Assembly (NCBI GenBank): GCA_902489475.1
Contig: CABUAH010000002.1
Coordinates: forward strand, 1-64,000
Direction: 5' to 3'
Length of the DNA: 64,000 bases
DNA from: an uncultured Oscillospiraceae bacterium
Lineage (GTDB): Bacteria > Bacillota > Clostridia > Oscillospirales > Ruminococcaceae
Shown here: piece after piece, positions 26,538-35,821 of the stretch
Numbering within the stretch: position 1 is the stretch's first letter
How the letters are laid out: each line of letters starts with the position of its first letter
Position numbers and translations under genes: made by a program
The notes under the pieces: generated by a model
The model's input: only the letters and a program-made list of their open reading frames with translations
The model's database searches: none
Told to the model about the DNA's origin: nothing

Positions 26538-27122
26538 TTAACACTTTGAATGTAATTTGTCAATAAAATCCGACATAAACCCGAATTTTTCAGGCGGCAA
26601 ATTCTTATCAAGCTTTCTTATGTACGCAAAAGTAAAATCTTCACCCTTTTCACTAAGCATTAAAAGAAGATATTCAATCATATCACTTGTTCTTTTGTTG
26701 ATAAGCCTTTTTACACGTCCCTTGTCAAAATATTCATACGGAGTAGAATCAGTATATTTATTTCCGTTGTATATTTTGCTTGCCGCAACCCTGTCGCAAA
26801 ACATCTCTACAACATATTTTGTCGGCATAGGCACTCCCTCAAGCTTTCTCGTTTTTGGGTTGTAGTCCGTCCAATGCTCAAAGTGATGCTTGTTTATGCC
26901 TTTGTGATGAATCCATGCCTTTGAATATCCGTAATCCTCACGCTCTCCCTCGTTCGGACTTCGTGTTCCTTGAAAATATTTTGCGCCGACGATAAATTCG
27001 GACGGCATATATTTCGACAAATCGTGAAGCAAGCCTCTTATCGGAATCCCTGCTCTAAAGCAGTTTTTTATAACCTCGTGACGATGCCTTGTTATAGTTA
27101 AAAAATGGCCTTTAATATTCAT
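26538..27122 (-). CDS. DUF5662-family protein of unknown function
   Basis: Cytosolic protein of 194 residues that I assign to the uncharacterised DUF5662 family from its pattern ITRHRHEVIKNCFRAGI, LLHDLSKYMPSEF, WIHHKGINKHHFEHW and MFCDRVAASKIY. The spaced His/Asp residues (RHRHE, HDLSK, HHKGINKHHFEHW) look like a metal-dependent HD-type phosphohydrolase, but that is inference. ATG 27122 follows GTCGGAGGATC; an in-frame ATG at 27179 has no site. It is monocistronic between the hyd leader and repeat B. Confidence 0.75.
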   Translation of the reverse strand: MNIKGHFLTITRHRHEVIKNCFRAGIPIRGLLHDLSKYMPSEFIVGAKYFQGTRSPNEGEREDYGYSKAWIHHKGINKHHFEHWTDYNPKTRKLEGVPMPTKYVVEMFCDRVAASKIYNGNKYTDSTPYEYFDKGRVKRLINKRTSDMIEYLLLMLSEKGEDFTFAYIRKLDKNLPPEKFGFMSDFIDKLHSKC

Positions 27123-27289
27123 TAGATCCTCCGACTGTTTAGTTATTAAAAACTCATTGTACAATATATAGTATAGCATAAAAAAGTCTGTATGTAAACC
27201 AAAAGCTGCCCCAAAGGACAGCTTTTAATTTTTGTTTTAATAACAGTGAATACTTAATCTCATTAAATTTCAGATTGTCTAAAAGCCCA

Positions 27290-27493
27290 AAACATAAGTT
27301 TTGGTCAAGCTTTTTCAAAAGCTTGCGGTTTCCAAAGGCAGAGCCTTGGTCGCCGTCCGCAGACGGCGAAATTCTTTTATCAAAGCGCTTTTCAAGGGGT
27401 GAATTTTAAAACAGTCCGGTGGACTGTTTTAAAAGAGGGGATGCTTTACAAGTAAAAGCGTCCCCTCCTTTGATTTACAACAAAGTTTTTCTA
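27290..27493 (+). repeat. Interspersed repeat B, copy 1
   Basis: About 200 bases closely matching the complement of 35822-36023. It is a string of hairpins: AAGCTTTTTCAAAAGCTT, CCAAAGGCAGAGCCTTGG, CGCCGTCCGCAGACGGCG, TTTTAAAACAGTCC/GGACTGTTTTAAAA and GAGGGGATGCTTT/AAAGCGTCCCCTC. The last hairpin could end transcription on the - strand from ptsI-distal or DUF5662-proximal sides. It fills the gene-free stretch 27180-27521 with no ORF. Confidence 0.75.
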
Positions 27494-27521
27494 CAGATTA
27501 AAACATTTTTCTTATTAAATT

Positions 27522-29234
27522 TTACTTTCTGGCATTTTCTTTAAGCAGATCTGCTATCTCGCTTTCTTTTGTAAGACTCATTGCCTTTTTAGCAAGCTCA
27601 TCTGCTTCGTCCTTTGTCCAAAGAGAAATTATCTTTCTCGTTTTTAAAATGCTTGTTGCACTTACGGAAAACTCCTGAAGTCCGAAGGAAATTAACAGCG
27701 GGATCAAATTTGGATCAGCTGCTGCTTCTCCGCACATTCCGCATACGATTCCCTCATTTCTTGCACACTCAATGATTCTCTTTATTGATCTTAAAACAGC
27801 AATATTGTATTCGGAGTAAAGATAAGCTACCTTTGAATTTCCTCTGTCTACCGCCATTGTATACTGCGTTAAATCATTCGTACCGATGCTGAAGAAGTCG
27901 GCTTCTTTAGCCAATATATCTGCTGAAACACATGCCGCAGGAGTTTCTATCATAACTCCTACCTCGATATTTTTATTGTACGCAATTCCCTTTTCATCAA
28001 GCTCCGCTTTAAGTTTACTTATCTTATCCTTTACCGCCAACAGCTCATCAACACAGGTAACAAGCGGTATCATGATCTTTATATCCCCGTAAGCCGACGC
28101 ACGAAGCAAAGCTCTAAGCTGTGTGTCGTAAATATCGTCCCTATCAAGACAAAATCTAACGGCACGGTATCCCAAAAACGGATTTTCTTCCTTTTCAAGT
28201 CCCAAATAAGGAATCTCTTTATCTCCTCCGACATCGAGCGTTCTTATAATTACGCTTCCACCGTCAAGCGCCAAAACAGCCGCTTTATAAGCGTTAAACT
28301 GTTCCTCTTCAGACGGTGCAGAGGTATTTCCCATAAAAAGGAACTCTGTTCTGAAAAGCCCTACTCCCTCTCCGTCAAATTTTTTGACTGTGGCTGCTTC
28401 CTCAGGATTTCCAATGTTTCCGAAAAGCATAACATTTTGTCCGTCGGAAGTTTCTGTTTTCTTACCGATATATTTTGAAAGTTGTTTTTTAACTTCAAAA
28501 TATTCCTCTCTTGCCTTTTTGTATTTTCCGGTCGTTTGTGCATCGGGATTTACAAATATATCGCCGTTATCTCCGTCAATTATCACAATATCACCGTCTG
28601 ACAGAGCATCAACAGCTTCAGGTGAAGAAAGTACTGCCGGTATTTCAAGAGCTCTCGCTAAAATGGCAGAATGTGAGGTTTTACCTCCGGTTCTTGTCAG
28701 AATTCCCAATACATTGTTTCTGTCAATTCCCGCTGTCATTGACGGAGTTAGATCGTCCGCAACTAAAATAGTATTTTCTGGCAGTCCTGCTATGTCCGTA
28801 GGCTCGTTATTTGTAAGTATCTGTAAAACTCTCGTTTTTACGTCTGATATGTCCGTTGCTCTTTGGCGCATCATCTCATCCGGAATTGAAGAAAACATCG
28901 CAATAAACTGATCGCAGACTGACTCTACCGCTTCCTCTGCACATTTTTTTGCCTTTATAAGCTTGTGGACTTCATCTAAAAGCGCAGGATCAAACGCAAT
29001 TGCAATATGTCCTTTTAAAATTTCCGCTTCCTTTTCGCCGACCTTTTCCTTAATGCTTTGTGCCATCTTTTCGGTCTTTTCCCTAAATCGGTCAAATGCG
29101 GCATCAAGTCTTTTTATCTCATCGTCAGGATTATCAATTTCCCTTTTATCATAGGAAACCGCAGCTTCCTTAATTACAATTGCTTTGCCTTGTGCAATTC
29201 CGTCGGATGCGCCGATTCCATTGTATTTGTTCAT
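27522..29234 (-). CDS. ptsI: PTS Enzyme I (phosphoenolpyruvate-protein phosphotransferase)
   Basis: Takes phosphate from PEP and passes it to HPr. Phospho-histidine His188 lies in GGKTSHSAILARA; the PEP-binding C-terminal barrel includes FLGYRAVRFCL, EVGVMIETPAA, FSIGTNDLTQY and the active Cys of GMCGEAAAD. I chose ATG 29234 (570 residues), preceded by GGAGGGG with 6 bases spacing, over 29249. Having ptsI and ptsH inside a fructose operon suggests that general PTS proteins are made chiefly when fructose is used. Confidence 0.96.
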   Translation of the reverse strand: MNKYNGIGASDGIAQGKAIVIKEAAVSYDKREIDNPDDEIKRLDAAFDRFREKTEKMAQSIKEKVGEKEAEILKGHIAIAFDPALLDEVHKLIKAKKCAEEAVESVCDQFIAMFSSIPDEMMRQRATDISDVKTRVLQILTNNEPTDIAGLPENTILVADDLTPSMTAGIDRNNVLGILTRTGGKTSHSAILARALEIPAVLSSPEAVDALSDGDIVIIDGDNGDIFVNPDAQTTGKYKKAREEYFEVKKQLSKYIGKKTETSDGQNVMLFGNIGNPEEAATVKKFDGEGVGLFRTEFLFMGNTSAPSEEEQFNAYKAAVLALDGGSVIIRTLDVGGDKEIPYLGLEKEENPFLGYRAVRFCLDRDDIYDTQLRALLRASAYGDIKIMIPLVTCVDELLAVKDKISKLKAELDEKGIAYNKNIEVGVMIETPAACVSADILAKEADFFSIGTNDLTQYTMAVDRGNSKVAYLYSEYNIAVLRSIKRIIECARNEGIVCGMCGEAAADPNLIPLLISFGLQEFSVSATSILKTRKIISLWTKDEADELAKKAMSLTKESEIADLLKENARK

Positions 29235-29267
29235 GCGCTGCCCCTCCATTAGTATTTTTGTGTAATA

Positions 29268-29531
29268 TCAGTCACCAAAGTTATTTGAATAAAGCTCCTC
29301 AAACTTTTCGCTTGCTTTTTCTTCATCCTCGCCGTCAAATGTAATCTCTATTTTTGAGCCGCATTTTATGCAAGCTGCCATGAGATTCATAATGCTTTTA
29401 GCATTTATCTCTGTTCCTTTAAAGTTTATGGTAATTTCACACTTAAACTTTCCAAGCTCTCCTGCAACAAGTCCTGCGGGACGCATATGAAGTCCCTGTT
29501 CATTGACAATTTCATAATTCTTTACAATCAT
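29268..29531 (-). CDS. ptsH: HPr phosphocarrier protein
   Basis: 87 residues. The phospho-accepting His15 is in GLHMRPAG and the regulatory Ser46 in NAKSIMNLMAA, so it can be phosphorylated by HPr kinase as in Firmicute catabolite control. Located between fruA and ptsI in the fructose operon. An unusual feature is extra cysteines (Cys31, Cys54 and Cys57 by count), otherwise the sequence is standard. Confidence 0.95.
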   Translation of the reverse strand: MIVKNYEIVNEQGLHMRPAGLVAGELGKFKCEITINFKGTEINAKSIMNLMAACIKCGSKIEITFDGEDEEKASEKFEELYSNNFGD

Positions 29532-29603
29532 TATTAAAATCTCCTATTTAATTTTATTTTTGGAAAGCGCCGAAAGAACCACAGCGCTTTCCACTGTTAT
29601 AAA

Positions 29604-31529
29604 CTATTGCTTTTTAGTTTTCAAAAGCGACATCATAACACCCGAAACTACCGAGCCTATTACCAATGCCACAAAATATCCCAGTGCATTTTCGATAACC
29701 GGCAATACAAACAATCCTCCGTGAGGCGCTCTAAGCATACATCCAAAGCCCATTGACATTCCTCCTGCAATTGCAGAACCTACAATACAAGAAGGAATTA
29801 CTCTTATAGGATCTGCCGCCGCAAACGGAATAGCTCCCTCGGATATGAAGCAAAGACCTAAAATATAGTTTACAATAGTAGACTTTCTCTCGTCCTCAGT
29901 ATATTTTCTCTTGAAGAATGTCGTTCCTATTGCACAAGCTATCGGCGGCACCATTCCTCCTATCATAACTGCTGCCATGATCTCAAAGCTGGCGTCAGTC
30001 TGCGCCGAAAGACCGACCGTTGCAAAAGTATAAGCTGCCTTGTTGAAAGGTCCGCCCATGTCTATCGACATCATTCCACCTAGAACACAGCCCAAGAATA
30101 TCTTAGAGCCTGTTCCAATACTGTTCAAAAAGTTGTTTAGTCCTTCGTTTAACCAGCCAACCGCAGGATTGATAGTACACATTATAATCGCTATCAACAG
30201 AAGTCCTATAAGCGGATAAACCAAAACAGGCTTTATTCCGTTCAATGATTTAGGAAGCACCGCATCTGCAAGCTTCTCAAGTCCGAGCGTTAAATAGCCT
30301 CCTGCAAAACCTGCAATTAACGCTCCTAAGAATCCTGCACTCACCCATGAATCCATGTCATGGAAATTCCAAGTAGCACCCTGTGACGCAATCCAGCCGC
30401 CGACAAAGCCTATCATCATTCCCGGACGGTCTGCAATACTCTTTGCGATAAAGCCGGCTAAAACAGGTAGCATAAAGTTAAAAGCAAAACCGCCGATTCC
30501 CTTAAACCATGCCGCCGCACCGTTTACAGTACCAAAATCTCCTCCTGCTTCTGCATTTCCTGCAACAGTATCAATCAAAAATGCAAGCGCAATTAAAATT
30601 CCGCCTCCGACAACAAACGGCAGCATATTTGAAACTCCGTTCATAAGGTGCTTATAAATTTGTCGTCCGATACCTTCTTTTTCTCCGGATGATAAAACTG
30701 CTGCTTCCGAACTTGCTTTATATACAGGCACACTTCCCGATAAAACCTTGTTTATAAGCTCCTCAGGCTTATGGATTCCGTCGGAAACTTTTGTTATCAA
30801 AACACTTTTTCCGCTGAATCTCGGCATATCAACATTTTTATCCGCAGCAATTATAACTCCGTCAGCTTTTGATATTTCATCTGCTGTAATAACATTTTTT
30901 GCACCGCCTGAGCCGTTAGTTTCCACTTTAATTTTAATTCCGAGCTTTTCTCCTGCCTTCTCAAGTGCTTCCGCAGCCATAAAAGTATGAGCAATTCCCG
31001 TTGGACAGGCAGTTACGGCAACGATAAATTTATCGCTCTTAACCTCTTTTTCCGGCTCCGTCTTTCCATACTTTTCAATTTCTTTTTCATCAATAATATT
31101 TAAAAACTCCTCTTCGCTTGAAGCGGCTAAAAGTTTGCTTCTGAACTTTTCGTCCATAAGCATTACCGTTAAACGTGAAAGCATTTCAAGATGAACATCC
31201 CCGCCCTTCTCCGGAGCTGCTATCATGAAAAACAAGTCTGACGGTTTGTTATCAAGCGCATCGTAATCCACTCCGCCGGGCACTGTCATTGCCGCAAGCG
31301 ATGGCTTTACAACTGCCGGGCTTTTGGCATGAGGAATAGCAATTCCCTCGCCTACCGCCGTTGAGCCTGACGCTTCTCTCGCCAAAATTCCCTTTTTATA
31401 AGTTTCCTTGTCGCTGATGTTGCCGGCTGCTTCGTGAAGAGATACTAAAATGTCAATCGCTTCATTTTTGTTTTTAGGTGAAGCGCCAAGCTTGATTGCT
31501 TTTTTTGAAAGCAAATCTGTGATTTTCAT
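29604..31529 (-). CDS. fruA: PTS fructose transporter subunit IIABC
   Basis: Imports fructose with formation of fructose 1-phosphate. Domains in order: IIA (1-150) with phospho-His67 in GIAIPHAKSP; IIB (about 165-265) with phospho-Cys175 in VTACPTGIAHTFMAAEAL; IIC (about 285-641) with multiple membrane segments and GGPFNKAAYTFA and RAPHGGLFVLP. The ABC order in one chain is typical of clostridial FruA. It overlaps fruK by 4 bases and lies upstream of ptsH. Confidence 0.96.
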   Translation of the reverse strand: MKITDLLSKKAIKLGASPKNKNEAIDILVSLHEAAGNISDKETYKKGILAREASGSTAVGEGIAIPHAKSPAVVKPSLAAMTVPGGVDYDALDNKPSDLFFMIAAPEKGGDVHLEMLSRLTVMLMDEKFRSKLLAASSEEEFLNIIDEKEIEKYGKTEPEKEVKSDKFIVAVTACPTGIAHTFMAAEALEKAGEKLGIKIKVETNGSGGAKNVITADEISKADGVIIAADKNVDMPRFSGKSVLITKVSDGIHKPEELINKVLSGSVPVYKASSEAAVLSSGEKEGIGRQIYKHLMNGVSNMLPFVVGGGILIALAFLIDTVAGNAEAGGDFGTVNGAAAWFKGIGGFAFNFMLPVLAGFIAKSIADRPGMMIGFVGGWIASQGATWNFHDMDSWVSAGFLGALIAGFAGGYLTLGLEKLADAVLPKSLNGIKPVLVYPLIGLLLIAIIMCTINPAVGWLNEGLNNFLNSIGTGSKIFLGCVLGGMMSIDMGGPFNKAAYTFATVGLSAQTDASFEIMAAVMIGGMVPPIACAIGTTFFKRKYTEDERKSTIVNYILGLCFISEGAIPFAAADPIRVIPSCIVGSAIAGGMSMGFGCMLRAPHGGLFVLPVIENALGYFVALVIGSVVSGVMMSLLKTKKQ

Positions 31530-32446
31530 AAAATTCCCTCCCGTGTTAAAGATTCAAATATCGTATCAATCAGCTCTCTTTTTGCGAGTCCCTCGGAAAA
31601 TGCTGTTGCATTTCCTGCCGCAGTTCCGAGCTTTAACGCCAAAGAGTAATCATGATACTTTTCATATCCTGCCACAAAGCCTGCAACCATTGAGTCGCCT
31701 GCACCGACAGAATTAATCAACTTGCCATTCACAACTCCGATTTTGTGAGCTTTTTCAAACTCATCTATCAAAATTGCACCGTCGCCACCCATTGATACCA
31801 GTACGTTTTTAGCGCCTTTTTTCTGTAGAGCCTTTGCTTTTTGGGTAACAGCTTCATCTGATTTAAGCGGCGTGTCAAAAATCTCCTCAAGCTCATGAAT
31901 GTTAGGCTTAATTAAAAACGGATTGTATTTCAACACATTTAAGAGAAGATCCCTTGTAGCATCTACAACGAATGTGATTTTTTTCTCTTTAAGCCGTTCT
32001 AAGATTCTCTCATAAATATCGCTTGGCATACTGCTGGGTATACTTCCCGCTAAAATAAGCATATCTGAGCTTGAAAGCGTTTTCAGCTTTTCAAACAAAA
32101 GCTCAACCGCCTCATCATCTATATCCGGTCCTCTTCCGTTTATTTCTGTTTCCCTGCCGGTTTTAAGCTTTACATTTATTCTTGTCATACCCTGTGAAAG
32201 CTTAATAAAATCGGTTTTTATTCCTTTTGATTCTATTTCTTTTTCAAGCGCCTCGCCTGTAAATCCTGCAATAAATCCTAGTGCTGTGCTAGTTATCCCA
32301 AGCTCTTTTAAAACAGCAGAAACATTTATTCCCTTTCCGCCGAACATTATGCTTTCTATAGACGCCCTGTTTGTTTTTCCCAGCTCAAAATCATCAACGC
32401 TCATCACATAATCCCAAGCCGGATTAAAGCTTACTGTATATATCAT
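31526..32446 (-). CDS. fruK: 1-phosphofructokinase
   Basis: PfkB-family kinase converting fructose 1-phosphate to fructose 1,6-bisphosphate. PfkB signatures: GGKGINVSAVLKELG near residue 37 and the C-terminal NSVGAGDSMVAGFVAG with the catalytic Asp. The start overlaps the fruR stop and the stop overlaps the fruA start, indicating tight translational coupling. Confidence 0.95.
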   Translation of the reverse strand: MIYTVSFNPAWDYVMSVDDFELGKTNRASIESIMFGGKGINVSAVLKELGITSTALGFIAGFTGEALEKEIESKGIKTDFIKLSQGMTRINVKLKTGRETEINGRGPDIDDEAVELLFEKLKTLSSSDMLILAGSIPSSMPSDIYERILERLKEKKITFVVDATRDLLLNVLKYNPFLIKPNIHELEEIFDTPLKSDEAVTQKAKALQKKGAKNVLVSMGGDGAILIDEFEKAHKIGVVNGKLINSVGAGDSMVAGFVAGYEKYHDYSLALKLGTAAGNATAFSEGLAKRELIDTIFESLTREGIL

Positions 32447-33198
32447 TAAATTAAAACCTCCCTGATTACGGTTGCCTTCTTGTATCTGTCGTCGTCACAC
32501 CTGTCAGTAATAATACAAGAAGTTTCTACAGCGGCGAATGTTACGGGATGGACCTTGCCGAATTTTGAGCTATCTGCCAAAATATATCTCATATAGCTTC
32601 TGTTTATAGCCTGACGCTTAATGAGCGCTTCCTCCATGTCAGGTGTTGAATAACCCTCTTTAAGCGACACTCCGTTAGTCCCCATAAAGCACTTGGAAAA
32701 ATTATATTTCTCCATGCTCAGCACTCCTTCAGCTCCGACTATCGCTTCTGTTGCAAGCTTTAATTGACCTGCGACAACATATGCCTTCAATCCCTTTTGA
32801 ACAAGCTTTCTGGCATGAACTATTCCGTTTGTGACAAACGTAGCTCTTGAATTAGGTGAAATATAATCGATTAAAGACTCGGTAGTTGTTCCCGCATCAA
32901 TAAAGACAAAATCATCATTTTTTATAAGCGATGCTGCATATTCGCCGATTGCCTTTTTTTCTTCAACATGCATTTTGCTTCTGGTAATAACATCGTCTTC
33001 TAATATATTGAATGCCGATTCAATTGCCAACGCTCCGCCGTGTACTTTTTTTAGTTTTCCCATTTCCTCAAGACTTATAAGGTCACGCCTTATAGTTGAT
33101 TCGCTTGTTGCAAGCATTTGCGTAAGCTCGATAACCGTTACAGGACTTTTGGTTTTAAGTATTTCCAATATTTTTCCGTATCTCTCCTGTGCCAGCAT
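32446..33198 (-). CDS. fruR: DeoR-family transcriptional regulator of fructose operon
   Basis: N-terminal DeoR helix-turn-helix (KSPVTVIELTQMLATSESTIRRDLISLEEMG) and a C-terminal sugar-phosphate-binding DeoRC domain containing DFVFIDAGTTTESLI and VTNGI. It is the first gene of the operon it presumably represses, with fructose 1-phosphate as the usual inducer in homologous systems. Two TTTGACTGAAA copies exactly 30 bases apart at its promoter are the likely operators. Confidence 0.92.
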   Translation of the reverse strand: MLAQERYGKILEILKTKSPVTVIELTQMLATSESTIRRDLISLEEMGKLKKVHGGALAIESAFNILEDDVITRSKMHVEEKKAIGEYAASLIKNDDFVFIDAGTTTESLIDYISPNSRATFVTNGIVHARKLVQKGLKAYVVAGQLKLATEAIVGAEGVLSMEKYNFSKCFMGTNGVSLKEGYSTPDMEEALIKRQAINRSYMRYILADSSKFGKVHPVTFAAVETSCIITDRCDDDRYKKATVIREVLI

Positions 33199-33237
33199 TT
33201 AACCACTCCTTACTTTAATATTTTTGTTTTCAAGTAT

Positions 33238-33291
33238 ATTCTATCATCCATTTCAGTCAAAGTCAAGCATTTTACGCCTTTTTCAGTCAAA
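33238..33291 (-). promoter_or_regulatory. fru operon promoter with tandem operators
   Basis: On the - strand TTGACT (33266-33261), 17-base spacer, TAGAAT (33243-33238). TTTGACTGAAA occurs at 33261-33251 and 33291-33281, exactly 30 bases apart (about three helical turns); one copy overlaps the -35 element and spacer, as expected for a repressor site. Confidence 0.75.
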
Positions 33292-33417
33292 TATAATCAA
33301 TTTTGTCCATTTGCACAATCAATAGCGCTCACGTTTGTGCAAAAATGATAAAAACAAGTCAATACAAATCAAACAATGTCCTGATTCGTATTAATAGTGT
33401 AAAAGAATAAAAACGTC

Positions 33418-33446
33418 TTGAAAAAATCAATGCCATATGATAGAAT
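33418..33446 (+). promoter_or_regulatory. Promoter of the putative nuclease gene
   Basis: TTGAAA (33418-33423), 17-base spacer, TAGAAT (33441-33446). A leader of about 150 bases follows. The rest of the gene-free stretch 33199-33603 shows the divergent fru promoter and no clear hairpin. Confidence 0.65.
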
Positions 33447-33603
33447 AATAGATGACGTTTTAGGATAGATTTAAATAGCTGTTAAACGGTCTTAACAACA
33501 AAGGAAAGGATTTCTGTAAACTGTTATATGAAAACCCACAACCCGTATGGACCTCTGTTTTGGACTAACCAAAAGACCAAAAGTAATTCAGAAAACAGAA
33601 AAT

Positions 33604-34338
33604 ATGGATAGAAAGCGATTTTTAGAAGCCTGCGCTCATATAGCTCAAAAGGAACGCAGACGAGATATAATAGGAACTTTAAGCGAAAAAAGCATTCATG
33701 CCGTTTTAAAAGAATATTATGAACCGAAAGAATTCAATCAGGAAATTAAATTAGGAAGCTTTTATGCCGATATTGTCGGAGAAAACGGAATTATTGAAAT
33801 TCAAACGCATCAGCTTTTTAAGCTTCAAAAAAAACTTGATATATTCTTAGAATACTCACCTGTTACTGTTGTTCATCCGATTATATCTGAAACAGTAATA
33901 GTTTATACAGATGAAAAAGGAAATAAAATAAGGAAGCGAAAGTCGCCGTTAAAGGCAACTGTTTATGACGCACTTTTTGAACTCTACAGCATAAAATACA
34001 CACTTGACAACCCAAATATGCGTGTTATTATACCTTTATTAAGAGCTGAAGATCATAGGTACCAAAAGATTACAAAACACGGCAATGTGAAATATCTAAA
34101 AGGTGATAAAATACCCTTTGATATTGAGGAAGAATTGGTTTTATCATGTCCTGATGATTACAGAGCTTTTCTTCCGGACGGGTTAAAAGATGAATTTTGC
34201 TCAGACGATTTCTCTAAAGCTGCAAAAATCAACATATCCTGCGCCAGAATTTGCCTTAATATTCTTTGCTATCTTAAAATAGTAGAAAAGCAAGGCAAGA
34301 AGGGAAATAAAATAATTTACCGAATCGCCGATATTTGA
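33604..34338 (+). CDS. Putative PD-(D/E)XK nuclease-like protein with winged helix
   Basis: Not assigned to a named family. The N-terminal part has a PD-(D/E)XK-like pattern: Glu28 in GTLSEKSIHAVLKEYYEP, Asp56 in GSFYADIVGENG and Glu65-x-Gln67 in GIIEIQTHQ. The basic residues after Gln67 (KLQKKLDIFLEY) could complete the site. The last ~60 residues (KAAKINISCARICLNILCYL, then KGNKIIYRI) look like a winged helix. ATG 33604 was chosen because homologous-looking sequence starts MDRKRFLEACAHIAQKE, but its ribosome binding site is poor; ATG 33547 in frame is possible. Function is unknown. Confidence 0.65.
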   Translation: MDRKRFLEACAHIAQKERRRDIIGTLSEKSIHAVLKEYYEPKEFNQEIKLGSFYADIVGENGIIEIQTHQLFKLQKKLDIFLEYSPVTVVHPIISETVIVYTDEKGNKIRKRKSPLKATVYDALFELYSIKYTLDNPNMRVIIPLLRAEDHRYQKITKHGNVKYLKGDKIPFDIEEELVLSCPDDYRAFLPDGLKDEFCSDDFSKAAKINISCARICLNILCYLKIVEKQGKKGNKIIYRIADI

Positions 34339-34394
34339 CTGATTTGCAGTTTTCAAACATAAACATAAAACAATAATTATACTTAGGAGATAAC

Positions 34395-35771
34395 ATGAAA
34401 AAACTAAATTTTATAACATTATTCGTTTTTATTGCGGTATTTGCCGCTCCGTTTTTTTCAATAGATGCCGGAGCGTATAATTTTGAACCGAAGGGAGTTA
34501 CTCTTCACAGTGAAGCGGCTTATCTTGAAAACATTGAAACGGGAGAAGTTATTTTCAGTAAAAAAGCTGATGAAAAAAGAGTGCCTGCTTCTTTGACAAA
34601 AATAATGACCTGCGTCGTTGTTTTGGACAGCTTTAAAGAAAATATCGAGGATCTCAAAACAACCAAAATTTCTGCGGGAGAAGATGCATTTTCCGAGCTT
34701 TACAACACGGGATACTCCAACGCCGGAATAGAACCCGGAGAGAAGCTTTCATATTATGATTTGCTGTGTGCTTTGATGATTCCGTCTGCCTGTGAGGCAG
34801 CAAACATTCTTGCCATTAATGTCGCCGGAAGCATCGATAAATTTGTTGTTATTATGAATGACAAAGCAAAAGAGCTAGGTATGTCAAGCACAATTTTTTA
34901 TAACGCTCACGGTCTTGACTTAGAAGGTCAGGAGTCGAATCTCACCACCTGTACAGATCTTGCAAAGCTTTGCAGATACGCTATTAACAACTATCCTATC
35001 TTCACTGAAATAACCTCAAAGCAAAGCTACACAATGGAAAACAAAACATATATTGAATCGACAAACAAGCTTTTAGATGCAAACAGCGATTATTATTACG
35101 GTTATGTTGACGGAATAAAAACCGGATTCCTAGACTCAGCAGGAAGATGTCTTGCAAGCGTTGCCGAGAAAAACGGATACCAATATCTTTGCATAACTAT
35201 GGGTGCTCCGGGTTACGATGACGACGGAAATGAAACTTTTTACAACTGCGCCGACCACAAGGCTCTTTATATGTGGGCATACGATAATCTTTCATATCAG
35301 ACTTTCATTAAGAAAAACGAAGAAGTAACCGACACAAAGGTTGCTTATGCGGACGGTGATGGATATGTTAACCTAAAGCCTGAGGATGAGGTTTCAGCAA
35401 TTTGGCGCAACGATATACCAATTGATGATCTTGATAAGAAAATCACCATAAAAGATAATATCATTGCTCCTATCTATTCGGGAGATTCCCTCGGAACAGT
35501 TGAATTTTATTACGACGGACAGCTTATTGTTAAGAGTGATCTTGTTGCAACCGATGACGTAAGCAAGGCTACCATGAAATCAGAAGCTACCGTTGCGGCA
35601 AACTTTTTCTCCTCAACACAATTTAAAATTGCCGTTATTATTATCGCCGTTATCATTTTGGTTTATACTGTCGTATTCTTCATATATGTTCATAATAGAA
35701 GCAAACGAAAAGTTTCAGCCATAAAAGAAAAATACAGAGCTTTAGAAGACATTGACGAGGATGATGAATAA
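34395..35771 (+). CDS. D-alanyl-D-alanine carboxypeptidase (S11, DacF-like)
   Basis: Penicillin-binding protein trimming the terminal D-Ala of peptidoglycan stem peptides. Signal peptide at residues 1-27, active-site SLTK (66-69) and KTG (242-244) are standard. The second motif reads SAC (131-133) where SxN is expected. A C-terminal beta domain is followed by a transmembrane helix (about residues 415-437) and a charged tail, so the enzyme is anchored rather than attached by an amphipathic helix. The TTAGGAG site precedes the ATG. Confidence 0.9.
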   Translation: MKKLNFITLFVFIAVFAAPFFSIDAGAYNFEPKGVTLHSEAAYLENIETGEVIFSKKADEKRVPASLTKIMTCVVVLDSFKENIEDLKTTKISAGEDAFSELYNTGYSNAGIEPGEKLSYYDLLCALMIPSACEAANILAINVAGSIDKFVVIMNDKAKELGMSSTIFYNAHGLDLEGQESNLTTCTDLAKLCRYAINNYPIFTEITSKQSYTMENKTYIESTNKLLDANSDYYYGYVDGIKTGFLDSAGRCLASVAEKNGYQYLCITMGAPGYDDDGNETFYNCADHKALYMWAYDNLSYQTFIKKNEEVTDTKVAYADGDGYVNLKPEDEVSAIWRNDIPIDDLDKKITIKDNIIAPIYSGDSLGTVEFYYDGQLIVKSDLVATDDVSKATMKSEATVAANFFSSTQFKIAVIIIAVIILVYTVVFFIYVHNRSKRKVSAIKEKYRALEDIDEDDE

Positions 35772-35821
35772 AATATAAAACGCACATGTCCCAAGCAGTT
35801 ATATGCTTGGGGCATGAGCGT

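Noticed and set aside
28384..28911. A 175-codon + strand frame
   Set aside because: Shadow of ptsI, with Ser/Ile/Phe-rich composition typical of antisense readings here.
33528..33611. A 27-codon + strand frame before the nuclease-like gene
   Set aside because: The nearest AAAGGAAAGGA lies about 18 bases upstream, too far for a normal start; kept only as a remark.
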